The notes: a model not told the origin generated them from the sequence alone. A stretch of DNA of 64,000 bases from Kaistia algarum (GCF_026343945.1 NZ_JAPKNJ010000001.1:1550001-1614000); one strand, 5' to 3'. Counted from the first letter of the stretch, positions 1 to 9,678 are shown. Numbers and translations: made by a program.

Positions 1-1469
1 GAGCCGCCGAGCGAGATCTGGTAAAATTCCTCGCCCTTCTTCTCGACGCCCAGAATGCCGATATGGCCGACATGGTGATGGCCGCAGGCATTGATGCAGC
101 CGGAGATCTTGATCTTCAATTCGCCGATTTCGCGCTGGCGGGCGGTATCGCCGAAACGCTGCGAGATGCGCTGGGCGAGCGGGATCGAGCGGGCATTGGC
201 GAGCGCGCAGTAATCGAGGCCCGGACAGGCGATGATGTCGGTGACGAGCCCGGCATTGGCGACGGCGAGATCGGCGGCGACAAGCGCATCGTAAATGGCG
301 CGAAGATCTGTCTCCGCCACATGCGGCAGGATCAGGTTCTGCTCATGGCTGACGCGGATCTCGTCATGGGCGAAACGCTCGGCGATGTCGGCAACGGCGT
401 CCATCTGGTCGGCGGTCGCGTCGCCCGGCGTGCCGCCGATCGCCTTCAGCGATATGGTCACGGACACATGGCCAGGCACACGATGCGGGAAGGTGTTGCG
501 GGTGACGAAGGCGTCGAATTCGGGATCGGCGCGGCGCGCTTTCGCGAGGTCCGCGCTCGGCGGTAGCGGGCGCAGAGCATCGGGGGCCGCGAAATAGGCG
601 CGGATGCGCTCGACCTCGTCGGCGGGCAGCTTGAGCGCGCCATGGCGGATGCGCTCCCACTCTTCCTCGACCTGGCGCCCGATCTCATCCGCGCCGGTTT
701 CGTGGACGAGGATCTTGATACGTGCCTTGTACTTGTTATCGCGCCTGCCGTTCAGATTATAAACGCGAAGGATCGCCTCGCTGTAGGAAAGAAGATCCTC
801 TTCCGGCAGGAAGTCGCGGATCTTCTTGGCGATCATCGGCGTGCGGCCCTGGCCGCCACCAATATAGACGGCGAAGCCGATGCGGCCGGCCTCGTCGCGC
901 TTCAGCTGCAGGCCGATGTCATGGACCTGGATCGCGGCGCGGTCGCGCTCGGCGCCGGTGACGGCGACCTTGAACTTCCTCGGCAGGAACAGGAATTCGG
1001 GGTGCAGCGAGGACCATTGCCGCAAGATCTCGGCATAGGGCCGCGGATCGGCGACCTCGTCGGCGGCGGCGCCGGCGAAATGATCCGCCGTGACGTTGCG
1101 GATGCAATTGCCCGAGGTCTGGATCGCGTGCATCTCGACCTCGGCCAGTTCGGCCAGGATATCGGGGATGTCCGAGAGCTTCGGCCAGTTGAACTGCAAA
1201 TTCTGCCGCGTTGTGAAATGACCATAGCCACGATCGTAGCGGCGCGCGATATGCGCCAGCTTGCGCATCTGCCGGCCATTCAGCGTGCCATAGGGCACGG
1301 CAATGCGCAGCATATAGGCATGGAGCTGCAGATAGACGCCGTTCTGCAGGCGCAGCGGCTTGAACTGGTCCTCGGTCAATTCGCCGGAAACGCGGCGCTC
1401 GACCTGGTCGCGGAACTGCGCGACGCGGGCCTGCACGAACTCATGGTCGAACTCGTCGTAGCGATACAT
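1..1469 (-). CDS. cysI: Nitrite/sulfite reductase, siroheme hemoprotein (C-terminal end beyond window)
   Basis: Assimilatory sulfite (or nitrite) reductase hemoprotein: six-electron reduction of sulfite to sulfide using siroheme and a 4Fe-4S cluster, in the cytoplasm. About 489 codons are visible and the frame runs open past position 1. The protein starts MYRYDEFDHEFVQARVAQF. The cluster/siroheme cysteines appear as CPGLDYC near residue 415 and CINAC near residue 456, in the order expected for the C-terminal half-domain. The ATG is 3 nt after the stop of the DUF2849 gene, so it is translated with the cysG operon. This operon order is typical of rhizobial sulfate assimilation, which favours sulfite over nitrite as substrate. 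That substrate call is inference. Confidence 0.92.
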   Translation of the reverse strand, partial: MYRYDEFDHEFVQARVAQFRDQVERRVSGELTEDQFKPLRLQNGVYLQLHAYMLRIAVPYGTLNGRQMRKLAHIARRYDRGYGHFTTRQNLQFNWPKLSDIPDILAELAEVEMHAIQTSGNCIRNVTADHFAGAAADEVADPRPYAEILRQWSSLHPEFLFLPRKFKVAVTGAERDRAAIQVHDIGLQLKRDEAGRIGFAVYIGGGQGRTPMIAKKIRDFLPEEDLLSYSEAILRVYNLNGRRDNKYKARIKILVHETGADEIGRQVEEEWERIRHGALKLPADEVERIRAYFAAPDALRPLPPSADLAKARRADPEFDAFVTRNTFPHRVPGHVSVTISLKAIGGTPGDATADQMDAVADIAERFAHDEIRVSHEQNLILPHVAETDLRAIYDALVAADLAVANAGLVTDIIACPGLDYCALANARSIPLAQRISQRFGDTARQREIGELKIKISGCINACGHHHVGHIGILGVEKKGEEFYQISLGG

Positions 1470-1472
1470 CAC

Positions 1473-1787
1473 TCAACTCGCTTGGTTGGCAGCGCGCTCG
1501 GCCAGTTCCGCCTCGCCATAGGCGACAGTCGGACCCTTGGCGGCGCGGATCCGCTCGCGAAGTCGCAGCGGTACCGGAATCCCTTCGGCAAGCTCGACGT
1601 CGATCTCATAGGGTTCGACGACGATCTGCGCGTCGCTCTGCGCCTTGGCATAGGCCAGCGCCTCGTCCAATTCGCCCGTGCCGATGATCCGCGAATGCGC
1701 CAGTTCGATCGACCAGCCGCCGGAAGGTGTCAGGAAGACGACAAGGCCGCCGCGCAAATCATTGGCCGTGATGATCTTCTGGCTCAT
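1473..1787 (-). CDS. DUF2849 family protein of the sulfite reductase operon
   Basis: Small 104-residue protein beginning MSQKIITANDLRGG. It matches the DUF2849 family, which in alphaproteobacteria sits between cysG and cysI. No catalytic motif is visible. It lies 9 nt after cysG and 3 nt before cysI, so the three genes form one operon. A role supporting sulfite reductase, for instance electron delivery or cofactor handling, is suggested only by position. Confidence 0.8.
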   Translation of the reverse strand: MSQKIITANDLRGGLVVFLTPSGGWSIELAHSRIIGTGELDEALAYAKAQSDAQIVVEPYEIDVELAEGIPVPLRLRERIRAAKGPTVAYGEAELAERAANQAS

Positions 1788-1796
1788 GCCGCTCCC

Positions 1797-3224
1797 TCAC
1801 GCCGCCATGGCCGCGAGCGGCAGCGGCGATACGCCCAGCGCGCTTTCCGCGATCACGCGGCCGACAATGATGACCACCGGGCCGTCCAGTTCGGGCTTGC
1901 CGGCGAGCGCGGCCAGTTCGTCCAGCCGGCCGGCATAGGCCTTGCGATCCTCGCGCGAGGCATTCTCGACGACGGCAACCGGGGTCGAGGGCGCGATGCC
2001 GGCATCGAGCAGCTTCGCCGCGACCTTGGCCGCGACGCTGCGGCCCATATAGACGGCGACGGTGGCGCCGGAAAGCATGAGCCCGGCCCATTCCGGCAGC
2101 GTGTCGCCGCGCATGTCGTGGCCGGTGGCGACGACGAAGGTCGAGGCGACATCGCGGAGCGTCAGCGGGATCTCGAAATCGGCGGCGGCGGCGATCGCGG
2201 CGGTGATGCCGGGGACGATGTCGAACGAAACGCCGGCAGCCCGCAGCGCCGCCATTTCCTCGCCGGCACGGCCGAAGATCAGCGGATCACCCGACTTCAG
2301 GCGCACGACGCGGCGGCCGTCACGGGCCTCGCGGATCAGGATATCGTTGATCTCGTCCTGGCTCGCGGCGTGAACCCCCTTGGACTTGCCGACATAGATG
2401 CGAAGGGCGTCGCGCCGGCCCATGGCGACCACGGCCTCCGGCACGAGCTTGTCATAGACGATGACGTCGGCCTCCTGCAGCAGGCGCTGGGCCCGCAGCG
2501 TCAGAAGATCCTCGGCGCCCGGACCGGCACCGACGAGACTGACATGACCGGCGAGCACGTTGTCCGCCGCCTCGTGAAGATCGGCGGAAGCCTCGGCGCG
2601 GCCTTCCGCGATCCGGCCGGCCAGCACCTTGGCGGCCGTCGGGCCGGAGAAGAAATGCGCCCAGAAGCGGCGGCGCGCGTCGCTGGCAGGTATCTGCGCC
2701 GCGACGCGCTCGCGCAGCGTTTCAGCCAGCGCCGCCAGATCGCCGAGCGCGGGGGCCAGCATGGCATCGATCCGCGCCCGCACATGGCGCGCCAGCACCG
2801 GGGCGGTGCCCTCCGTGGCGATCGCGACGGAAAGCGGCGCGCGGTTGACGATCGCCGGGACGTAGAAATCGCAAAGATCCGGCCGGTCGACGACATTGAC
2901 GGGAACGCCGGCCGTGCGGGCAAGGCCCGCCAGCGCGCGGTCGATCTCGACCTCGCCGCTCGCGGCGAAGAACAGCGCGGCGTCTTGAAGATCGCCGGCT
3001 TCGGGCCAGCGCGCCACATGGACGGCGCCGCTGGCGGCGATCTCGGCCGCCGCCTCGGCGTCAAGTTCCGGCGCGAACAGGAAGCAGACGGCGCTGGTCT
3101 CGCCAAGGAGCCGCAGCTTCGCCGCCGCTGCCTCGCCGCCGCCGGCAATCACGACCCGGCGTCCTTCCACCTTGTGGAAGGCGGGAAAGGTCGACAGCCT
3201 TCGATGGGCAGAAGCCATCGACAT
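1797..3224 (-). CDS. cysG: Siroheme synthase (dehydrogenase/ferrochelatase + uroporphyrinogen-III methyltransferase)
   Basis: Bifunctional 475-residue siroheme synthase supplying the cofactor of CysI. The N-terminal part (about residues 15-210) is the precorrin-2 dehydrogenase/ferrochelatase, with the dinucleotide-binding stretch VVIAGGGEAAAAK at residues 24-36. The C-terminal part (from about 227) is the SAM-dependent uroporphyrinogen-III methyltransferase, with VGAGPGAEDLL at 231-241 and RLKSGDPLIFGR further on. Length matches two-domain CysG. First gene of the cysG-DUF2849-cysI operon; a dyad about 75 bp upstream (3299-3324) may control it. Confidence 0.95.
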   Translation of the reverse strand: MSMASAHRRLSTFPAFHKVEGRRVVIAGGGEAAAAKLRLLGETSAVCFLFAPELDAEAAAEIAASGAVHVARWPEAGDLQDAALFFAASGEVEIDRALAGLARTAGVPVNVVDRPDLCDFYVPAIVNRAPLSVAIATEGTAPVLARHVRARIDAMLAPALGDLAALAETLRERVAAQIPASDARRRFWAHFFSGPTAAKVLAGRIAEGRAEASADLHEAADNVLAGHVSLVGAGPGAEDLLTLRAQRLLQEADVIVYDKLVPEAVVAMGRRDALRIYVGKSKGVHAASQDEINDILIREARDGRRVVRLKSGDPLIFGRAGEEMAALRAAGVSFDIVPGITAAIAAAADFEIPLTLRDVASTFVVATGHDMRGDTLPEWAGLMLSGATVAVYMGRSVAAKVAAKLLDAGIAPSTPVAVVENASREDRKAYAGRLDELAALAGKPELDGPVVIIVGRVIAESALGVSPLPLAAMAA

Positions 3225-3298
3225 CTCCGATCGCGGCGGGAACCTGGAACGCTTGGAAGCTATCTAAAGAAAGCAGGGCCGGAAGACGACGAAGGCCG

Positions 3299-3324
3299 TT
3301 CCAATCTAAGGGAGTGGATTGGAA
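3299..3324. promoter_or_regulatory. Inverted repeat upstream of the cysG operon
   Basis: TTCCAATC (3299-3306) and GATTGGAA (3317-3324) are perfect 8-bp arms separated by 10 bp. The dyad lies about 75 bp before the cysG start, in the only intergenic gap upstream of this operon. Spacing and symmetry suit a dimeric regulator site, perhaps for a sulfur or iron-sulfur regulator. The regulator is unknown. Confidence 0.4.
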
Positions 3325-3457
3325 AATAATACTGCGCACACGGAAAGTACCGCCCCGGCCCGGCAAAGCTCGCAAGCGGCGGCATGGCACGGCCCGCCTC
3401 GCTTTGCGCCCCGATCTGAGCCGCTTTCCAAATTCACGCGCCGACGATTCCCAAGGC

Positions 3458-3484
3458 AATACACGACAATATCAGTCGTGTATT
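3458..3484 (-). terminator. Hairpin downstream of edd
   Basis: AATACACGAC (3458-3467) and GTCGTGTATT (3475-3484) are perfect 10-bp arms with a 7-nt loop, 30 nt beyond the edd stop codon on the minus strand. A transcript would fold into a stable stem, but no long U-run follows. It may be a 3' stabilising hairpin or weak terminator, or alternatively an operator. Confidence 0.4.
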
Positions 3485-3514
3485 CGGAACGCCGTACCCG
3501 TTGCCGCCCTGGCC

Positions 3515-5329
3515 TCAGAACACGCCGGCTCCAAGCTCCGCCGCCTCGGCATGGGCGCGGAACATCGCGAACAATTCGCGGCCCATGCCATGCTCGTTCT
3601 CGGCGAGATCGGGTGTCGCCGGGCGGCGTGCCGCGAACTCCGCCGGGTCGACCAGAACGTCCAGCTCGCCGGTGACCGCGTCGAGGCGGAGGATATCGCC
3701 ATTGTGTATCCGGGCGATCGGGCCGCCGGCCACCGCCTCGGGCGTGACATGGATCGCCGCCGGCACCTTGCCCGACGCGCCCGACATGCGGCCATCGGTG
3801 AGCAGCGCGACGCGCTGGCCGCGGTCCTGAAGGATGCCGAGCGTCGGCGTCAGCTTGTGCAGTTCCGGCATGCCATTGGCTTTCGGGCCCTGGAAGCGGA
3901 TCACGGCGATGAAATCGCCGGTGAGTTCGCCGGCCTTGAAGGCGGCGAGCAAACCGTCCTGCGTGTCGAACACCTTGGCCGGTGCTTCGATGACATGGCG
4001 ATCCGGCTTCACCGCCGAGATCTTGATGACAGCCCTGCCGAGATTGCCATGGAGCAGCTTGAGGCCGCCGCTCGGTTGGAAGGCCTTAGTCACCGGCGCG
4101 AGCACCTTCTCATCAAGGCTCTCGCGCGCGCCCTCGGTCCAGACGACCGCCCCACCCTCGGAGAGCTTCGGCTCGCTCGTATAGGCGGCAAGGCCATGGC
4201 CCCAGACCGTCTTGACGTCCTCGTGCAGATAGCCGGCTTCCAGAAGCTCGCGGATCAGGAAGCTCATGCCGCCGGCGGCATGGAAATGATTTACGTCGGC
4301 AAGGCCGTTCGGATAGACGCGGGCCAGCAGCGGCACCGCGTCCGAGATGTCCGAGAAATCGTCCCAGGTGAGCTGGATGCCGGCCGCCTTGGCGATCGCG
4401 ACCATATGCATGGTGTGGTTGGTTGAGCCGCCGGTGGCGTTCAGCCCTACGACGCCATTGACGATCACCTTCTCGTCGACGATCTCGCCGATCGGCGTGA
4501 ACTCGTTGCCGAGCGCAGTGATGGCGAGTGCCCGCTTCGCCGCCGCCTTGGTCAGAGCCTCGCGCAGCGGCGTGTTGGGGTTGACGAAGGACGAGCCGGG
4601 CAGGTGTAGGCCCATGATCTCCATCATCATCTGGTTGGTGTTGGCCGTGCCGTAGAAGGTGCAGGTGCCCGGCCCGTGATAGGAGGCGCTCTCGGCCTCC
4701 AGCAGTTCGGCGCGGCCGACCTTGCCCTCGGCATAGAGCTGGCGGATGCGCGCCTTCTCGCCATTCGGCAGGCCGGTCGTCATCGGCCCGGCCGGCACGA
4801 ACACCGTCGGGATATGGCCAAAGGACAAGGCCGCGATCATTAGCCCCGGCACGATCTTGTCGCAGATGCCGAGAAACATCGCCGCGTCGAACATGTTGTG
4901 CGACAGGCCGATCGCCGCTGCCATGGCGATGGCGTCGCGGGAGAACAGCGACAGCTCCATGCCGGTCTGGCCCTGGGTGACGCCGTCGCACATGGCCGGG
5001 ACGCCACCAGCTACCTGCGCCACGCCGCCGGCCTCACGCGCCGCCTGACGGATGATCTCCGGATAGGTCTCATAGGGCTGATGCGCCGACAGCATGTCAT
5101 TATAGGCGGTGATGATGCCGATATTCGGCACCACATCGCCCTTCAGGGACGCCTTGTCATCGACCCCGCAGGCGGCGAAGCCATGGGCGAGGTTGCCGCA
5201 GGCAAGGCCGGCGCGGCGCACGCCCGCCTTCTTCGCCGCGTCGAGCCGGCGCAGATAGAGCGTACGCGAGTCGCGGCTGCGCTCGCGTATCCGCTCGGTG
5301 ACCTCGGCGATCTTGGGATGGATGGTCAT
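3515..5329 (-). CDS. edd: Phosphogluconate dehydratase
   Basis: Entner-Doudoroff dehydratase converting 6-phosphogluconate to 2-keto-3-deoxy-6-phosphogluconate, an iron-sulfur enzyme of the IlvD/Edd family. The 604 residues match the family length. Cluster cysteines are visible in the contexts [11 protein letters not shown] and [11 protein letters not shown], and the C-terminal half has the family stretch [20 protein letters not shown]. The ATG follows a GGAGACACC ribosome site. It lies 69 bp after zwf on the same strand, so both are probably cotranscribed. The pgl gene usually found between zwf and edd in rhizobia is missing here. Confidence 0.96.
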   Translation of the reverse strand: MTIHPKIAEVTERIRERSRDSRTLYLRRLDAAKKAGVRRAGLACGNLAHGFAACGVDDKASLKGDVVPNIGIITAYNDMLSAHQPYETYPEIIRQAAREAGGVAQVAGGVPAMCDGVTQGQTGMELSLFSRDAIAMAAAIGLSHNMFDAAMFLGICDKIVPGLMIAALSFGHIPTVFVPAGPMTTGLPNGEKARIRQLYAEGKVGRAELLEAESASYHGPGTCTFYGTANTNQMMMEIMGLHLPGSSFVNPNTPLREALTKAAAKRALAITALGNEFTPIGEIVDEKVIVNGVVGLNATGGSTNHTMHMVAIAKAAGIQLTWDDFSDISDAVPLLARVYPNGLADVNHFHAAGGMSFLIRELLEAGYLHEDVKTVWGHGLAAYTSEPKLSEGGAVVWTEGARESLDEKVLAPVTKAFQPSGGLKLLHGNLGRAVIKISAVKPDRHVIEAPAKVFDTQDGLLAAFKAGELTGDFIAVIRFQGPKANGMPELHKLTPTLGILQDRGQRVALLTDGRMSGASGKVPAAIHVTPEAVAGGPIARIHNGDILRLDAVTGELDVLVDPAEFAARRPATPDLAENEHGMGRELFAMFRAHAEAAELGAGVF

Positions 5330-5398
5330 CGTGGTGTCTCCTGATCGCTGCGATCGATCGATCCGCCGCCGCCGGCCGAAACCGGAGTGGCAGCCGGC

Positions 5399-6880
5399 TC
5401 AAACGATCTCTTCGTGCCACGTGCGTCCGTCGCGCTCGATCAGGGCGATCGAGGCGGAAGGCCCCCAGGTGCCGGCGGTATAGGGCTTCGGCCCTTCGCG
5501 CGAAACGGACCAGCCCTCGAGGATCGGATCGATCCACTTCCAGGCCGCCTCGACCTCGTCGCGGCGCATGAACAAGGTCGCGTTGCCGCGGATCACGTCC
5601 ATGATCAGCCGCTCATAGGCCTCCGGGCTGCGGATCTTGAAGGTCTGCGCGAAGCTCATGTCGAGCGGGACATGGCGAAGGCGCATACCGCCCGGACCCG
5701 GATCCTTGATCATGAGCCAGAGGCGCACGCCCTCGTCCGGCTGCAGGCGCATGACGAGCTGATTCGAGGCGAGCTGGCCGGCCGCCTCGCCGAAGATGGA
5801 ATGCGGGATCGTCTTGAACGAGACAACGATCTCGGAGATACGCGAGGGCAGTCGTTTGCCGGTGCGGATATAGAAGGGCACGCCGGCCCAGCGCCAGTTC
5901 TCGATCTCTGCCTTAACCGCGACGAATGTTTCGGTCGACGAATCGCTGCGGCCCAGCTCTTCCAGATAACCCGGCACCGGGCCCCCGGCGGAGGCGCCGG
6001 CGCGATACTGTCCGCGCACGGTGACGAGATCGGTCGCACCTTCGCGGATCGGCTTCAGCGAACGCAGGACTTTGAGCTTCTCGTCGCGCATCGCATCGGC
6101 TTCAAACTGGCTCGGCGGCTCCATGGCGACGAGGCAGAGCAGCTGCATGATATGGTTCTGCACCATGTCGCGCAGCGCGCCGGCCGTATCGTAATAACCG
6201 GCGCGGCTCTCGACGCCGAGCGCCTCGGCGACCGTGATCTGCACATGGTCGATATGGGCGGCGTTCCAGAGCGGCTCGAACAGCGCATTGGCAAAGCGCA
6301 GCGCCATCAGGTTCTGCACCGTCTCCTTACCGAGATAGTGATCGATGCGGTAGATCTGGCTTTCCTTGAAAACCTTGCCGACCGTGTCGTTCAATTCGGT
6401 CGCCGATGCCAGGCTCTTCCCGATCGGCTTCTCGATGATGACGCGCGTCTGCGGCGTGACCAGGCCATGGGCGCCGATACCCTCGCACAGGACGCCGAAG
6501 AGATCAGGCGACACGGCGAGATAGAAGGCGCGGACGCGGTCCTCGCCCTCTTTCAGCACCTTGGCGAGATCCTTCCAGCCCGACTTCTCGGCCGTCGCAT
6601 CGACCGGCACATAGAAGACGCGCTTCAGAAAGCTCTCGACGAGTTCCGGCTCGCGCTCATGCTGCGGCACGAATTTCTCGAGCGCCTCCAGCGTCGCCTT
6701 GCGATAGGCCTCGTCGCTCAGCGGCCGGCGCGAGCAGCCGATGATGCGCGAGACATCCGGGATCTGGCCATCGCGGTGGCGATGATAAAGGGCGGGCAAC
6801 AGCTTGCGATAGGCAAGATCGCCCGTCGCTCCGAAAACCACGATATCGAATGGATCGACGGCAATGATCCGGCTGGTCAT
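5399..6880 (-). CDS. zwf: Glucose-6-phosphate 1-dehydrogenase
   Basis: Oxidises glucose-6-phosphate to 6-phosphogluconolactone with NAD(P)+, feeding the Entner-Doudoroff pathway through edd. The start at 6880 (MTSRIIAVDPFDIV) is preferred over a more upstream one because GAGAGAGGAAG stands just before it. The coenzyme motif GATGDLAYRKLLPAL follows within the first 30 residues, and the substrate/catalytic motif RIDHYLGKE is present. The length of 493 residues is normal. It is divergent from the SMP-30 lactonase gene, with a 190-bp shared promoter region. Confidence 0.96.
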   Translation of the reverse strand: MTSRIIAVDPFDIVVFGATGDLAYRKLLPALYHRHRDGQIPDVSRIIGCSRRPLSDEAYRKATLEALEKFVPQHEREPELVESFLKRVFYVPVDATAEKSGWKDLAKVLKEGEDRVRAFYLAVSPDLFGVLCEGIGAHGLVTPQTRVIIEKPIGKSLASATELNDTVGKVFKESQIYRIDHYLGKETVQNLMALRFANALFEPLWNAAHIDHVQITVAEALGVESRAGYYDTAGALRDMVQNHIMQLLCLVAMEPPSQFEADAMRDEKLKVLRSLKPIREGATDLVTVRGQYRAGASAGGPVPGYLEELGRSDSSTETFVAVKAEIENWRWAGVPFYIRTGKRLPSRISEIVVSFKTIPHSIFGEAAGQLASNQLVMRLQPDEGVRLWLMIKDPGPGGMRLRHVPLDMSFAQTFKIRSPEAYERLIMDVIRGNATLFMRRDEVEAAWKWIDPILEGWSVSREGPKPYTAGTWGPSASIALIERDGRTWHEEIV

Positions 6881-7070
6881 AAAGCTTCCTCTCTCCCGCG
6901 GGCGCGGTCCCAAGGCCGAGGACGGCCAATCCGTGTCGTAGACAATTCCGCTTCATATGTTGAGGGGAAAAGTTAGGACATCGAAATAAAACCTGTGCGA
7001 CGAGTTTCGGCTAGAATCGCCGCGCATCCGTTCGACACGAAGCAGGATACGGGCCAACAGGGGGGAAAAG

Positions 7071-7967
7071 ATGGCGGAACCGGTGTGTCTCGTCCCGGCG
7101 GGCGATCGTTGCGGCGAAGGCGTGGTGTGGAGCGAGAGCGAGCGGGCGGTCTATTGGACCGATATCAACCGCTTCCTGGTGCACCGCTACGACACAGAGG
7201 CCAAGAGCGTGCGCAACTGGTTCTTCGCCGAGCCGGTGACGACGCTCGGCCTCACCGACCGGCCAGGCACGCTGATCGTGGCGCTCGGCTCCAAGGTCAT
7301 CCTCTGGCAGCCGGGCAACGACGCCCGCGCCGATTTCGCCCATCCGGAGAAGAATACGCCCGCTGCGCGGCTGAATGACGGCCGGCCGGATCCTTCCGGC
7401 GCGCTCATCGTCGGTTCGATGTTCAACAATGTCGCACCGGACGGCAGCGGCATCGACATCACCGGCGGGCCGGTGGGCGGGCTCTACCGCGTGACCCGCG
7501 ATGGGCGCAGCCGGACTCTGCGAAGCCATATCGGCATTTCCAACACCATGTGCTGGGATCTTGGGCGAAAGCGCTTCTATACCGGCGACACGCTCAAGAA
7601 TGAGATCTGGGTCTATGACTATGACCCGGCGTCGGGCGAAATTGCCAAGGAGCGCGTCTTCTTCGCCGGCTTCGAACGCGGATCGCCGGATGGCTCGCAG
7701 ATCGACGCCGAGGGCCATCTCTGGAACACCCGCTATGGCGGCGGCTGCATCGTCCGCGTCTCGCCCGAGGGCAAGATCGCCTCGGTCCTCGACATGCCGG
7801 TCGGCAACATCACCAACTGCACCTTCGGCGGCGCGGATCTGAAGACGCTGTTCATCACCACGGCGCAGGGCGGCACGGGACCGCTGGAGCGCCTTGCGGG
7901 CGGGCTGTTCGCCTATCGCTCCGAGGTTCCGGGGCTGGCGGAGACGGTTTTCCGTATCGATGGGTAG
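7071..7967 (+). CDS. SMP-30/gluconolactonase family protein
   Basis: A 298-residue six-bladed beta-propeller lactonase of the SMP-30/regucalcin family (starting MAEPVCLVPAGDRCGEG). The first blade contains EGVVWSESERAVYWTDI, the usual metal-binding Glu region, and ARLNDGRPDPSG carries the Asn/Asp part of the metal site. A strong AGGGGGGAAAAG ribosome site precedes the ATG. These enzymes hydrolyse sugar lactones. The gene is divergent from zwf, and pgl is absent beside zwf-edd, so it may process a lactone linked to glucose oxidation. That link is inference. Confidence 0.85.
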   Translation: MAEPVCLVPAGDRCGEGVVWSESERAVYWTDINRFLVHRYDTEAKSVRNWFFAEPVTTLGLTDRPGTLIVALGSKVILWQPGNDARADFAHPEKNTPAARLNDGRPDPSGALIVGSMFNNVAPDGSGIDITGGPVGGLYRVTRDGRSRTLRSHIGISNTMCWDLGRKRFYTGDTLKNEIWVYDYDPASGEIAKERVFFAGFERGSPDGSQIDAEGHLWNTRYGGGCIVRVSPEGKIASVLDMPVGNITNCTFGGADLKTLFITTAQGGTGPLERLAGGLFAYRSEVPGLAETVFRIDG

Positions 7968-8137
7968 ACCGAAACGCCAGCTACTGATCGCCCCAGCGCT
8001 CCTCAGCACGTTGAAAGGGAAAGTCCGCGGCCGCCAATGTCGCCGGGACGAGGAGAAGGAGTGAGCAACGGTCTTTTGTCTGCGTTTTTTCAGCGTTTTG
8101 CGCAGGAATGCTCCTGTGGGGGCTGAAAAGTGGCGCT

Positions 8138-8272
8138 ATGCCAGGCACGTCATTTGGGCCATTTGACCGCTCCCGATCTCCGGTGCTCTTCTGGCTCGCG
8201 GGAGCTTGTTGGGCTGTGATGGCAGGAGCATGTTTCTGGTTGGCAATTGAAGCTGGATTGTCGAACCGATAA
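8138..8272 (+). CDS. Possible small membrane protein
   Basis: A 44-codon frame starting MPGTSFGPFDRSRSPVLFWL and containing one hydrophobic stretch (about residues 15-38, rich in Ala, Trp, Cys and Leu). It lies in the 345-bp gap between the lactonase and pdeM and stops 40 bp before pdeM. No clear ribosome site is seen. A second very short frame (GTG at about 8061, after GGAGAAGGA) precedes it. Either could be chance. Confidence 0.35.
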   Translation: MPGTSFGPFDRSRSPVLFWLAGACWAVMAGACFWLAIEAGLSNR

Positions 8273-8312
8273 CCGTCACGATTGACGGAGAACGAATCGA
8301 GAATCGGCGTTC

Positions 8313-9041
8313 ATGCCCCCTTCAGCCCCATTGATGCGAGACGTCGCGCCGAAGCCTATCCCCCAGCACATCGACCTCATGGTGGCGGGCACGCCGCTCG
8401 TGCCGCTCGCCGAAGGCGCGCTCTGGTGGAGCGCCGAAAGCACGCTGATCGTCGCGGACCTGCATCTGGAGAAGGGCTCGGCCTTCGCCGCGCGCGGCCA
8501 GATGCTGCCGCCCTATGACACCATCGCGACGCTTGCGCGGCTTGAGGCGCTCGTTTCGCGGCTGAGCCCCGAGCGGGTGATAGCGCTCGGCGACAGTTTT
8601 CATGACGGCCGCGCGGTCGGGCGCATGAATGAGGGCGACCGCGACCGTCTCGCCGAGCTGACCTCTGCGGCCGAATGGATATGGATCGCGGGCAATCACG
8701 ATCCGGATCCGCCGAAACATGTCGGCGGCTGGGCGACGAGCGAGCTTTCGATTGGGCCGCTGACCTTTCGCCACGAGCCGCGGCCCGGTGCGATCCTCGG
8801 CGAGATTGCCGGCCATCTCCACCCGGCGGCTCGCATTGTCGGCCGCGGCCGCTCGATCCGCCGCCGCTGCTTCGCCACCGATGCGAGGCGCCTCGTCATG
8901 CCGGCCTTCGGCGCCCTGGCCGGCGGCCTCAACGTCCTCGACGAGGCCTTCCGGCCGCTGTTCGACGGAAGGGCGTTCCACGCCTTCATGATCGGCGAGG
9001 CCGTGCACGCCGTGGCGGGCCGGCGGCTGGTGGGGGAGTGA
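8313..9041 (+). CDS. pdeM: Metallophosphoesterase PdeM (ligase-associated DNA damage response endonuclease)
   Basis: A 242-residue calcineurin-like phosphoesterase with all binuclear-metal motifs in order: ADLHLEKG, ALGDSFHDG, AGNHDPD and AGHLHP. The family was named from its association with LigD/Lhr-type repair genes and is a predicted DNA endonuclease. Here it stands alone: the DEXH helicase usually next to it is not in the neighbouring sequence. The ATG at 8313 is used; residues before about 18 are not conserved in feel, so a start at 8334 is possible. Confidence 0.88.
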   Translation: MPPSAPLMRDVAPKPIPQHIDLMVAGTPLVPLAEGALWWSAESTLIVADLHLEKGSAFAARGQMLPPYDTIATLARLEALVSRLSPERVIALGDSFHDGRAVGRMNEGDRDRLAELTSAAEWIWIAGNHDPDPPKHVGGWATSELSIGPLTFRHEPRPGAILGEIAGHLHPAARIVGRGRSIRRRCFATDARRLVMPAFGALAGGLNVLDEAFRPLFDGRAFHAFMIGEAVHAVAGRRLVGE

Positions 9042-9061
9042 GGGCGGACGGGGGCCGGGCA

Positions 9062-9619
9062 ATGTTTGGACGGACGAGGTTGCCCCGGATGATGATCGGT
9101 CCGAGAACCCGGTACGAACTGAGTTCAAGCATGTCCGCTGATGCGTTTTTCGCCAAGTTAGCCGGAATGCCCAAGCCCTTTGCGTTTGGACTATTTCCCT
9201 TTGGCTCCTCCACGTGTGTGAGTGTCAGGCTTGGGGCCAGCCGCTTTGCGGTGTACCGAAACGGCTTTTCCCAAGCGGGCCGGTTGGTCGGCGAACTCCA
9301 GTCAGGAACAGCACCACTACGAACGACGGTGACAGCGGATCTTCGCTGGAACGCGAAATATTCGGTAGTAATGTCTATTTTATTTTTGATACTTTTCTTT
9401 GTTATAGCGATTTTCGTAACTATTAATGGATTATTTTTATTTTCCGGATCTGTTTCAATTCTTGGAGGACTGGCGCTTTTCGTCGTTCCGGTCGCAATAA
9501 TGGTCGGGCAGCAGTCGATGGTGATCGCGATGGCGAGGCGCGATCACGACCAGCTGCTGGAATTTCTCGTCAACATCTCAGCCGGTGAAGTCCGGTCGAT
9601 CGATGCTGGCCACTCGTGA
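9062..9619 (+). CDS. Hypothetical membrane protein with two C-terminal TM segments
   Basis: A 185-residue protein of unknown family. The N-terminal half is soluble. Two adjacent hydrophobic segments follow (about residues 100-122 and 128-148), then a short charged tail. The transmembrane part is noticeably AT-rich compared with its neighbours (runs such as tttattttt near 9378 and 9430), which hints at acquired DNA. The ATG at 9062 is 20 nt after pdeM; a later ATG at 9131 (MSADAFFAKLAGM) is also possible. Confidence 0.6.
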   Translation: MFGRTRLPRMMIGPRTRYELSSSMSADAFFAKLAGMPKPFAFGLFPFGSSTCVSVRLGASRFAVYRNGFSQAGRLVGELQSGTAPLRTTVTADLRWNAKYSVVMSILFLILFFVIAIFVTINGLFLFSGSVSILGGLALFVVPVAIMVGQQSMVIAMARRDHDQLLEFLVNISAGEVRSIDAGHS

Positions 9620-9678
9620 GAGCCGCGACTCCCCAAGAGGCTGGACCGTTGCGATCCCCAGCGCGCCAGATGTGCTTT

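Noticed and set aside
642..3329. Long plus-strand reading frame of 895 codons opposite cysI/cysG
   Set aside because: It lies antisense to three clearly homologous genes, has a composition typical of a GC-rich reverse frame, and has no recognisable domain.
5387..6976. Long plus-strand frame opposite zwf
   Set aside because: Antisense shadow of the zwf reading frame; no family resemblance.
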